From: Ministeria vibrans ATCC 50519
Lineage: Eukaryota; Opisthokonta; Filasterea
Assembly (NCBI GenBank): GCA_943704425.1
Contig: CALSCP010000425.1
Span: forward strand, 1-64,000
Length of the DNA: 64,000 bases
Direction of reading: 5' to 3'
In this document: one piece after another, positions 12,801 to 21,863 of the stretch
How positions within the stretch are numbered: the stretch's first letter is position 1
Layout of the letters: the number at the start of each line of letters is the position of its first letter
The notes under the pieces: generated by a model
Databases searched by the model: none
What the model was told of the DNA's origin: nothing
Seen by the model: only the letters and a program-made list of their open reading frames with translations
Made by a program: the position numbers and the translations under genes

Positions 12801-14417
12801 CTCGACGCCACTCTGCTCCTCGAAGAGTCCTCGCGTGCCCACGCATCCATGCGCGCCGACATGCACACTGCAGCCTTCTTTACTGTTGCCTTCATCCATC
12901 ACTACCCTTCCCTCATGGCCGAGTTTGCCCCGCTCCTCTCCTCCCTCTCCCCCTCCTCCCCCTCTCCTCTTCCTTCTTCTTCTCTCCTCTTTGACCCATC
13001 CGCAGTCTCTCAAATGGACCTGGCTACTCTTCTTTCCGCCCTCAACGCCTTCTTTCATACCCCCCTTCCCCCCTGGCTCGCCGAAACGGTTCTGCTCAGC
13101 TCCCTCCGCAACATCCGCTCTGCCACCGCCTCCAACACGCGCATCAACGCCTTCCCCTTTCCAATCCACTCTGCACTGGTCCAGCGCCTCCTCCAAGAAT
13201 GGCCCTCCTATCGTCCCACCAGCCGTCTGCTCGTTCCCCTTGCCTTCCTCCACATCGACGACCCCGCTCTCATCAAGTCCGCTCTTCCCCGTCGCCCTCC
13301 CACCGTCTTCTTCGATGCCATCCTTGACCCTTCCCCATCCATCACCCCTCCTCCCGTCCACGAACTTCGGCAGAACCACCTCACACGCCTTATCGATTCC
13401 CTTGCCTCCTTCAACCCCTCCATCATCGCCCCTTTTGCCCTTCCTTGGTCCTCCTTTGCCCCCACCTCCGACCTTCGCAACAACGCCCACCTCCGCACCG
13501 CCTTCCGCTCCCACAACCTCCTCCGCTCTGCCACCATTGCCCTGCGCACCGCACGCACCATCGACGCCGCCTTCTACGACACTCTCTACGACGTCCCCGC
13601 TGAGACTGCCGCCCCTCTACTTAACGTTGCACTTACTGACCTTCTCAATCGCCATCTCTCTCGTTCCCCTTCCAAACAACAAGAACAAGAACAAGAACAA
13701 CAAAAAGGAGAACAACCCGTCGAGAAGAAGAAGAAGAAGAAGAAGAAGAAGAACACCAACAACAACAATGACAGCAACAACCGTGCGTCGCCAACCACCA
13801 CCTACCTTGAGCTGCTCTCCCTCGCCCTCACCACACACGGCGTTGTTCCCTCCGAAGCTCAGCTTACGGGCCTTTGCCGTCTCGCCGTCTCTTATCCTCC
13901 CGACCAACCCTCCGACCTCCTGCGCTTCCTCCAACACCAGTTCCACTTCTACCACCTTGCCACGCTTCCGCGCATTGTGTCTCCCGCCCTCACCGACAAC
14001 CCTCTTCTCAAACCCGACCTCGCCCTCGACCTCTACCGCATCGTTGGCATCTTCCCTTCCTCTCGCTTCCTTCCTCTCCCCAAACCCCCCACCTACTCTG
14101 TGACCCAACTCCGCTCCCTCGTCGACGACCCATCGCTTCTCTACGACACGCGCCGTGGCCTTGCCGACTCCCTTGACGTCCCTTTCCCCGAGCTCCCGCT
14201 CCCTCCCATGCCACAGCTCCGCGAAGCCCCCGATTACATGGAGGAGTACCGCGCTGCTCGCGCTCGCGCCAATCCCCAGCTGCACGAGCGCCTGGCCGTC
14301 CGAGAACGCCGTCAAAGCCCCCAAAATGTTCTCAACGACGAATACTATCGCCAAGACAACAGTGAGCATCAGCGCCCCAAACGTCGTCGACGCAGTGAGG
14401 AAGATCTGTTATTTTGA
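9888..14417 (+). CDS. Very long protein of unknown function, probably helical repeats (5' end unresolved)
   Basis: One uninterrupted 4.5 kb open frame, about 1509 residues, ends with a basic tail (RPKRRRRSEED) and TGA. I start it at a likely acceptor (9887|9888, phase 0) because the frame upstream is only a (CT)n repeat. The first in-frame ATG is at 10053, so an upstream exon with the true start is probably missing. The body is Leu/Ala-rich with repeated amphipathic helices, recalling PPR/TPR-type solenoids. Two low-complexity inserts stand out: Pro/Gln/His/Asn near residues 325-360, and Gln-Glu then a run of Lys near 1265-1290 (13676-13760). I recognise no catalytic motif. A role in organelle RNA or scaffolding would be a guess. 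The lack of introns over 4.5 kb is unlike most neighbours. Confidence 0.7.
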   Translation: MQSHLVPVDSLPRALWPHNATRADFVRETCSHLEGVEQLPICHDPNQFLRTYSAVMRRAGTPDVSPFVVQLLVSNLMRKAHLRLDLPVRRKLAMLVHLTTLQSPLPHTSGLYTSILSIFAEDPKFMDVDAYLELVSLFAVPHRGPALLTLFQCVERSPRATVDTAHSVLNVFPDAFDPVVASAFVKTVGAKTRQTMHGTFTTQLKLDILHSMVDAIRYLETHPTFQHTQTALDWLHILNTGHRIRANADAVHLLNQHGLTQGLELNPRLASVALLACSIQLTNNKFTHDSLSRSDFVRLRQFFADYLSSVNEPLPSEDPLSESYRPNQPQHQPQQHQHRRYPAPYPLNNNSTNNNTTTTTHSTLSLAPTTISPPQRDPILVLRDCLRNLPASGKELFSVSTVSRALTPFLTECIYNHDPESFFDAHAIHRYLIMASRKRHSPYPAAVILSAVMTAQPQFIPLVESTSDLFGAQHAYYTPREWLSALHDCDFKILWEGRAARRLWFMHAINLQLRRYDVSSLTRSVPLFTFMDRHCLIPTSSDEYRSAATECEQSNGSDPFQAIALHPDTLESFAELTLRTGDLTRAQSFVSLIHNFYLPTITPALARLTHLLHLTSDPTTLVEALVNSAPHHPDNIIALPSVFPYLLRRAHFAKKSESALDDTLVGFAYARHYGLPGYDLYRRVIRLLPGFRVRLSSQALAEFIYATPHATPLLEQQTHFPFDMFDDVKQLSDKGLPALVALLVRGQVTLFQQMASRLTQLRRFPLALELIDAASPSGPSPLVVATIHDVLLPSYAQTGDTQTVSTIVQASLTVLDEPPLSIYASGIDALLRHDHLTAALELFRSAEQHATEHPSLFEAMPKFDVSLRDRFVRACLEHTQPETTLISTTSSNSGVGTSPIPSSSSSPDDALHVIDSPLSPLLPSSSDCDPDDISLGALYSDVLYLGLRNLRHRTLPSTSHAESTLARFKAYLDATLLLEESSRAHASMRADMHTAAFFTVAFIHHYPSLMAEFAPLLSSLSPSSPSPLPSSSLLFDPSAVSQMDLATLLSALNAFFHTPLPPWLAETVLLSSLRNIRSATASNTRINAFPFPIHSALVQRLLQEWPSYRPTSRLLVPLAFLHIDDPALIKSALPRRPPTVFFDAILDPSPSITPPPVHELRQNHLTRLIDSLASFNPSIIAPFALPWSSFAPTSDLRNNAHLRTAFRSHNLLRSATIALRTARTIDAAFYDTLYDVPAETAAPLLNVALTDLLNRHLSRSPSKQQEQEQEQQKGEQPVEKKKKKKKKKNTNNNNDSNNRASPTTTYLELLSLALTTHGVVPSEAQLTGLCRLAVSYPPDQPSDLLRFLQHQFHFYHLATLPRIVSPALTDNPLLKPDLALDLYRIVGIFPSSRFLPLPKPPTYSVTQLRSLVDDPSLLYDTRRGLADSLDVPFPELPLPPMPQLREAPDYMEEYRAARARANPQLHERLAVRERRQSPQNVLNDEYYRQDNSEHQRPKRRRRSEEDLLF

Positions 14418-14657
14418 TGTACATTAACAATTACAATGCAAGTGCAATGTCACAATACAATATTTGGAAGGGTGTCTTCTCGAGCGTTCACTGCGAGACT
14501 GGAGTTGAGTCCTTCGCGTATCACTTTGGGTGATAAGCAAGTGATTCAGTGTTTAGTGAAAATAATCATAATAATAAAATTCGTATTGATTGATATGTGA
14601 TTATGTGAATTGATTGAATAAATTTTATTTTACAGTTTTATTTTCTTTTGACTTACT

Positions 14658-16504
14658 ATGGCCACTGTCTGCGTCACGGCTGCCGGAGGGTTTGTTGGAA
14701 GCCACATTTGCAAACAGCTGCTTGAAAAAGTTTGAGAAGAGGAAAAATCTATATTGTCACAGTCTCAAACTTTAACTTTGTGGTTTAGGGCTACCGCGTG
14801 CGAGGAACCGTGCGCGACGCATCCAATACGGAGAAAAATGGCTTTTTGACCAAGATGGTGCCGGATGCCAAGGTATTCAGAGTCGCATTGTGGCAATGGC
14901 ACTCACTGAATCATTTTGCACAGTTTCCGATCGAACTGTTTTCGGCCGATCTGGAGAAAGAGGGCTCGTTTGACGACGCCATTGACGGATGTGAATGTGT
15001 CATTCACACCGCGTCTGTGGTCAAGCTCACAGCGCCCGACCCTCAGAAAGAAGTATTGTTTTTTTGGCACTTTTGCGGTTTAGTCACTCACTCTTTGACT
15101 GCTAATTAGATCATTGATCCGTCGCTGAACGGGCTGAAGAACGTCCTGCGGTCCTGCCACAAAGCATCGAGTGCAGGCACACTCAAACGATACGTCCAAA
15201 CCTCCAGCATTGCGGCTGTCATGGATGTTGAACGCCCACAGGTGACCCAACACACACACACACACACACACACACTGACACAGAGAGAAGAGATACGCAC
15301 ACACACACATATACACCCATACACATTCAGACACACACTGACTGCCCTTGTATTGTGTGTCAAACAAAAAAACGTCTTTGTGGTGTAGGATCATATTTAC
15401 ACAGAAGACGACTGGAATGAGTCTGTCACACTCGCAACAGAGTAACTTTTACACATCAAACAAAACGTCATGGACAAGACGGAATGACGAGTTTTTTTTT
15501 TTGTTTTGTTTTGTTTTGTTTTCACGTAGACCGTACAGTCTGTCGAAAGTGCTGACGGAACGCGAAGCAAATGCGTTTGTCGCGGCACTGCCCGCCTCAG
15601 AGCGGTTTGCCGTTGCGTTTATCAATCCTGGTGCCATCTACGGGCCCGTTCTGAACCGCTCTCATATGCAGTCGAGTCCGCAAATCATTTACGATTTAAT
15701 GACCGGTACAGGCGAAAAAACAATGCATACTAATCGACAGTTAGAAACGACAGTGGAATAGACTCCTGTTATCATTGGTCTCATCAATGTATTTGCATTC
15801 CGTCGCGCCTTTCTTCAATCACTTGTCTCTCTCACTCACTCACTTTCTCGTATTTTCTTTCTTTCTTTCTTCGCGATTTCTTTTACAGGAGCGTTTCCGT
15901 TGTGTCCCAACTTTGGCTTTGCAGTGGTGGATGTGCGTGACGTAGCAAAAGCTCACATTTTGGTATCAAAAATTGTGTTCTCGTGTCGTTTGAATATTTG
16001 AGTTGACCATTCAGAAATGGTGTTTGTGTGTGCGCGATGATTTTTAGGCAATGGAAAACGAGTCGATTGAGGGTCGGTTTATCTGCGTGTCAGACACACT
16101 TTGGCTCAAAGAACTTTCCGCTCTTATGAAAAAGGAATTTCCCCGTAAGAATCAATTTCTTTACTTTTGTTTTTTGCTTAAAGTGCTTCGGTTGATTGTT
16201 ATAAACTTATTTTTTCGTTGTGAATCAATAAGATCTTTTTTTTTCTTCATCTTGTTTTGGCTGTGTAGAGTACTCATTTCCGACGCGCGGACTTCCGAAT
16301 TTCCTTATGTATTGTGCGGCTGTGTTTGACAAGCGAGTCAATTTCCCGTTTTTGCGACGCAATTTGGGGTTTTTCCGGAAATGCGCAAACGACAAAATCC
16401 GATCAAGTCTCCAAATGGAGTTTGTGCCGGTTCGAGATATGCTGCGCGACACGTGCTTGAGCTTTTTGGAGCTGGAGATTGTTCCGGATAAGCGCAAGAA
16501 GTGA
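14658..16504 (+). CDS. NAD(P)-dependent epimerase/reductase (extended SDR, dihydroflavonol/cinnamoyl-CoA reductase-like)
   Basis: Nine exons: 14658-14729, 14789-14872, 14924-15052, 15110-15241, 15389-15441, 15530-15705, 15889-15962, 16048-16144, 16269-16504. All borders are GT-AG, all phases match, and the product is 350 residues, typical for the family. The N-terminus has the Rossmann nucleotide-binding signature (TAAGGFVGSHICKQLL), then RVRGTVRD, where Arg residues usually favour NADP. HTASVV follows, then the catalytic Tyr-x-x-x-Lys (PYSLSK) at about residue 160, and NPGAIYGP. The family reduces aldehyde, ketone or sugar-nucleotide substrates; the substrate here cannot be told. The intron at 15242-15388 carries a (CA)n repeat. 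The protein is probably soluble. Confidence 0.88.
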
Positions 16505-16772
16505 AAAGAACATTAATAAATTAATATTATTTTTTATTATATTAGCGTAATTTTGTTGTTCTCATCGATTAAGCGACATTACGATAACAACAAGAAGAGA
16601 GACTACGAAGCGAAAAAAGAATAATAGTCATACGTCTTATTATATCTTTTTTCTTGTCCTTTCAACACTCAAGTTTTGTCCCTCTCTGCCACTCTCTCGC
16701 TCGCTTCCTCTCATATGGCGCACAAAGTCAATCGAGATAATATAATGAAGTGAAAAGTTTACTACTTATGCC

Positions 16773-18507
16773 TTACAAATGGATTACGTCTGGGAATTGA
16801 GAATCGAAAGTGACCAGTTGATCGTCGGTGAAATGTTGGTTTTTGGTGATGGACAGTTGGAAGGAGGGACGATGAGTGATTTCGAGAAAGGACGAGAGAG
16901 TTTGAAGAATGGAGTGAGTGAGAAAGGGACACAAACGAAGATCGAGTGAGCACAAATGGGGTAAGGAAGGAACTGTGGCGGAGAGAAGAGAAGCGTGACG
17001 AGTGGGAGTGGTGGCGATGGAGGAGACGGCGGAGGTTGCAAGGGGCGTTGACTGAGACGAATGATCAGTCGGTGGAGTACGGGACTGGTCATGAGTAAGA
17101 TTCGACGCTGACTCGATTGTTGTTCGAGACGGTGGTTGTTGTGGCTGTTGTTGGTTGAGAAGGAGAATGGTTACACCTTCATCGGTGAGTGCGGTTGCAC
17201 TGAGATTGAGATGAGTGAGTTGAGGGCAGTGATGCGCTATTGCGGTGGTGAGGTCCAGGATGGAAGTGGTGCATTTCTGAATGGTGAGGTGGGTGAGGTG
17301 GGTGCCTATGGAGGCGATAAGACGCACAAGAGCTGCAGGATCGATGCGTGAGGCGGTGAGTGCAAGTCGAGTCAGCGTCTGGCGTGTATGGTTGCTCAGG
17401 TGATCAATGCTCTGTGCCGTGAGTCGGTTGCAGCCCGTGAGGCTCAACTGTGTGATGTGGGGACAGCCATTGAGAATGCTGATGAGTCCCGCGTCTGCCA
17501 GACGACTCGTGTGGATGGTCAGGAGCTGGAGGTGCACACACGCTGAGGCAATGGTCTCGCAGAAGGGCACGTCCATGTCGGCAATATCGGCGAGGCTGAG
17601 GTTGCACAGGCGGGGCGAGTGCCACAGCACGGCAGCCAGCGCACGCACGGGCACTCCGGCGCACTCGTGGACCGTCAGCGCGTCGAGTTGTCGCAGGCGC
17701 TGCACAAACCGCCCAGTCACATTCTTACAGCACCACAGTCCCACATCAGTCACTTTCGAGCATCGCTCTGCCAGCATCCGCATTGTGGCATCCGTCACGT
17801 TGCTGCATGTCCCTCCTCCAATATGGAACTGCTCCAGCGAACCGCACGCACTGCATTTTTTGAGCAAAATGTATTAAGTAAGAAAAAGTTAGACCGTGAA
17901 AAAAAAAACACATAGTATGAAAAAATGAAATCGGTACGGCATCGCGTTGAGCGAGTGGCGCCATTGCATATATTGGTATAAGGGGGTTAGTTTGCGCGGA
18001 CGGGATCTGGGATGTTTTGACAGTGAATGAAACACACTCGATAGAAAAAAAAAAAATCTTCTTGTTTACCTTTTCAGTAGAGCTGAAACCCCTAAATCGC
18101 CAGTACGGAGACAATCCATCAAGGAAATGGCGCAGAGACGACGGGCACGGGATTTGCGTAGGGATGCGGCCAGAGAGAGCAGCGCAAGGTCGCTGAGAGC
18201 GCGAGAACGCACTCGAATTTCTATTGCGGACACACAACAAAAATGCCAATTTTGAGCGACAAGACATTTCACTGGAGCGTTTGTTTTTGCAACCAAGTAG
18301 ATGAACACCGGCAAGGGAGGCCCACTGGGCAAAATGTGCGTCGCTCAGCTGCGGTTTGAAGCCGTAGCCGGCGACAAGGCGTTTCCAGTGCCGTCCGTCG
18401 CGCGCCAGCCAGTACCAGCGCCGCGACACGCGCAGACACTGCGCCAGTGTGCGCACGTCCAGATGATCAAAGATCAGCGTCAGTAGTTCGGCAGAGAGTC
18501 GCTCCAT
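16773..18507 (-). CDS. F-box / leucine-rich repeat protein
   Basis: Exons 18507-18309, 18220-18070 and 17850-16773 give 475 residues with consistent phases. Residues 1-45 are an F-box (LSAELLTLIFDHLDVRTLAQCLRVSRRW in two overlapping parts), the Skp1-binding motif of SCF ubiquitin ligases. The rest is AMN1/FBXL-type leucine-rich repeats of the cysteine-containing kind (SKVTDVGLWCCKNVTG, CPHITQLSLTGCNRLT). A Ser/Thr/Pro/Gln-rich insert of about 60 residues interrupts the last repeats. The likely role is substrate recognition for ubiquitylation; the target is unknown. The first intron was deduced from the frame change between the F-box and the LRR block. It is 88 nt with donor gtgttc, weaker than its neighbours. 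Confidence 0.85.
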
Positions 18508-19129
18508 TCCGCCTCCATTAAAAAAAGTAATAATTAATAATAATAATTATTACTACTCGTCGTGATTATTATAATAATTATAAGTAAATATGACATGTTT
18601 TGCTATGAAAATGGATTGAAAATGCGAATGTAGTGACTCCACACAATTCCGTCGTGGGTCACACAGCTGACAGCCGAGATGCTTTCAAATTTCAATGGCG
18701 CTGCGGAACTAAGGGTTTAGAGACAATTACGGTGGGGGGTTTTAAGCTGTGGGTGAGAAATGTTATGTGTGTGAATGTTTTTACGCATAAGATAAACAAA
18801 AGTTTGAATTTATGTATTGATTATGAGTATGAGTATATATGTGGGAGCATACGAGCAGTCGACTTGACAATACACACTCACACAGACACACACACACTAT
18901 ATATATAATTTATATATATTTATATGCACACGCCACACACATACGCATAAAAATAACAATATAAATATAATATTATTATAAATAATCACTATTATTTCTC
19001 TTTCGATACACAAAATAGCTTCACAAGAAAAGTAAAAGTCTTGAACTGTGTTTACTGGGAGAAGTTGGGGGATTGTTACACGGGATTTCTTTTAATTGAA
19101 AGGTGTTGAGGACAAGAAGAGTAGAGTCT
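18508..19129. other. Intergenic, AT-rich, no gene seen
   Basis: Upstream region of the F-box gene and 3' flank of RNase kappa. It contains ATA-rich runs, a short (CA) cluster near 18875-18900 and alternating TATA tracts at 18898-18930. No convincing exon was found on either strand. Confidence 0.6.
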
Positions 19130-20180
19130 CTACGAATCAGACACGGCCGAGAAGGACGACGATGACTCTTTGCGAAGCCACTTTTGCCAGAGCGAAATGG
19201 CAATGCAGGCGCCGTAGAGAGCCGCCGCAATGAAGCAGTTGGTGGCAGATTCGTCGGCGTTCTAAGAATTGTTGAAGTGATGTGAAAGAGTGAGTCAGCC
19301 AATAAACGACGATGAAATAATCACATCAACAAAAATACACAAACATGTAAACATGCCAAGTCAATACATCTCTCTCCCTCTCATTCGCTTGATCCGTCTC
19401 ACTCGCCCTCGGCGTCTCGTGCTCAGACCCAAATGATTATATATTATTCTCATAGTTCGATTGGACAACAAAACATAAAGAAGAAGATACGCCACAAGGT
19501 TCACAATAGCACCCACTACGCTACAAACGACAGACTAAGCCCCCATGCGGGGCATCCCACCCACAGACAAAGCCAATAACGTAACCAGTGGTGAAAACCA
19601 AATGTCTTCTCTCGTTCTCTCGTTCTCCATCAACACAGACAGGATGAACCCACACACGCCACGACACACATCAAGCGCCCCCGCCGCCGCCCCCAGACAG
19701 CGTGTGGGCGTCCGGACGGCCTTGAGCGGTGCGCGACACCGAAAAAGAAGAATATCATCCGGATGACAGCCCCAAGACACGCACGCCGACCGTCCACGCC
19801 GTGCAGCAACCCACCGACCACCCCCACGTAGATTCCACAGCAAGCATTGGCCCCCACGCAAAATTGTGAGAATTTTGCGTTTTTTTTTTTTTTTTTCTAT
19901 GTCTCTCTCTCTCTCTTTCGCATTTTTCGCTCTCTTCCTCTGCCTCTCGCGGACCATTTCCTTCTCAATCGTGTACCTTGGTGTCCTCCAAGAGTCCCAG
20001 CGAGTTGACCTTGAACAGAATCCCGAGAACAAGCTGGAGGAAAGGGCAAAAGGCAAAATGGATGTCAGAGAGCGCAATCGAGGGCAAAAGGCAACGTACA
20101 AGCATCACAACACCCCACGTGCTCAGTACTAAGCAGCAGGAAGAGCATTTCGGGCCGCAGAAGCGGATAGAGAGCTTCAT
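19130..20180 (-). CDS. RNASEK: Ribonuclease kappa family membrane protein (V-ATPase-associated)
   Basis: Exons 20180-20100, 20033-19977 and 19261-19130 give 89 residues. The first two helices match the family closely: FCGPKCSSCCLVLSTWGVVM, then LLVLGILFKVNSLGLLED. The last exon has the conserved NCFIAAALYG helix. RNase kappa proteins are small two-helix membrane proteins that associate with the V-ATPase in animals. The join between exons 2 and 3 keeps phase 0 across a 715-nt intron, far longer than usual here. Animal members have about 20 residues of loop at this place that are missing in this model. A small extra exon may therefore have been overlooked, and other membrane-like open frames lie in the same intron. 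Confidence 0.85.
19376..19880 (-). other. Unresolved membrane-protein-like frames inside the RNASEK intron
   Basis: The minus strand reads hydrophobic segments (VCGFILSVLM; FSPLVTLLALSVGG), meets a TAG at about 19535, and continues in the same frame with SVVCSVVGAIVNLVAYLLLY and a basic tail. It could be a decayed or misread multi-helix protein with undetected introns. The fit to SWEET/PQ-loop proteins is only a loose impression. No start codon or family signature was established. Confidence 0.2.
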
Positions 20181-20346
20181 GATGGCGAGAGACTTAAAAA
20201 AAATTGAATACGTTTCTTTTGATCTTTTCTGCTCTCGTTCAATCATAGTGACCCAAAAGTCATAACATTTAAATACATTTTTTTTTCTCTCTCTATATAT
20301 ATCTTTTCAGCGATTCCCTGCATTGCGTGGTGAGTGATACGACGCA

Positions 20347-20983
20347 ATGGCGGCCACCTCTGCAGACATGGTGGCTCGACGACGTGTGATTATCGAGGAG
20401 AACTTGTCGCGCGACCGTGACAACGTTACGTTCCTCAGCGACTCTCTGCAACGGTCCAGACACATCACCAAGACCATGGTGCGTCCACTGCGCGCGAAAG
20501 AACCCCTCTTTGCCTCCTGCGTTGCTGACACGGGCCGTAAAATAGGAAAAGGTCATTGATGACTTTGGTAACCGCCTTGCAGCCCTCGAGGAGATGATCA
20601 AGCCGATCCACAGCGAAACCACCACCCTCACGCAGCTGCAAGACAGTACGCTGTGTTTTCAGACGTCCCCCCAAATATTAATAATATTATTATTTTGAAT
20701 TACTTTCGTTTGTGTCTCAGGTCTCTCCTCCACCGTACACAACATCAACGACATTCTTGCGTACTTTGCAGTTGCCGACGAGCTTGGTCCTCTCATTTCC
20801 AAAGGGTAATGGCATCGATCACTTTGGTCCAAATATGATCTCATTTCGTTATTCAGACCCAATGACTCACTCGAGAAGTATTTGGCCGATCTTGAGTGCA
20901 TTAGCAACGCAATGCTGTTCTTCTCTCGGCAGAAACTGCCTGGGACAGACGCACCCATGACACAGTTGGTAAAAATGGGTTTA

Positions 20984-21061
<78 letters not shown>

Positions 21062-21705
21062 GGGAGAAAGAAACAAAGTGATAGAGAGAGAGAAAAAGGA
21101 GGGAGAAAGAAAAAAAGTGATAGAGAGAAGCAAAGTGATATAGTGAGAAAACGTAAAAAGGATTGGGAAAACAAGTGACGTGAAAAACATAACACTTTTT
21201 CCAAATAGAAATGTGTTTATGCCGAAGGAATCAGCCAGCTCGAAGCGGAGTTTCAATCGATTTTGAAAAAGGACTCCCTTGCCGACAAAGTCCTTCCACC
21301 AAGCGGTAAAAAAAGAACACCAAAATCTACATTTCTTTACACACAACAACTACATCGCCTTAGTGAGCTCTTCGCCTCAGGGCAATTTGAGCGCCACGGC
21401 ACTCTCGCAGCTCTCGAGTATCAGCAGCTGGCTCACAAGTGCCGGCAAAGTGACGAATTACGCGCAAAGCTTCTCGTCGATCCGCTCGTCTCTTCTCGAG
21501 TCGCTCCTCCGTCGCAGTCTTGTTCCGTTTCCTTCCAAATCCTCTCTCTTACGTCCTCCAATCCGCTCCACTGACAACAACTCCGCCGTTTCTACGTCTT
21601 CTTCTCTTCCTTCCGATCTTATTCGTCGCCCGTCTCTCATTGCCACTCGCACTACTCAAAAGCCAAAACAAGAACAGTCAGAACAATACCACCGCTTAAT
21701 TTACT
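20347..21705 (+). CDS. EXOC7: Exocyst subunit Exo70, N-terminal half only
   Basis: Exo70 is the exocyst subunit that binds membrane phosphoinositides and helps tether secretory vesicles. Exons 20347-20478, 20546-20645, 20721-20805, 20857-20968, 21209-21305 and 21364-21705 give about 305 residues. The N-terminal coiled coil aligns well with animal EXOC7 (ARRRVIIEENLSRDRDNVTF; LSSTVHNINDILAYFAVADE; GPNDSLEKYLADLE), followed by the ISSWLTSAGKVTNYAQSFSSIR region. The last exon runs into Ser/Lys/Gln-rich linker and then a (CA)n(CT)n tract at 21728-21829, with no C-terminal domain beyond it. The missing half lies at 33721-35330. The donor at 21706 (T|gtactt) is the only candidate and leaves phase 1. 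The intron at 20969-21208 holds a (GA)n tract. Confidence 0.88.
20985..21057. repeat. (GA)n microsatellite
   Basis: About 70 bp of GA dinucleotides inside an intron of the Exo70 N-terminal half. Confidence 0.95.
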
Positions 21706-21724
21706 GTACTTACTTACTCACTCA

Positions 21725-21832
<108 letters not shown>

Positions 21833-21863
21833 CTCTCTCTCTCTCTCAAACTCTCTCAAACTC

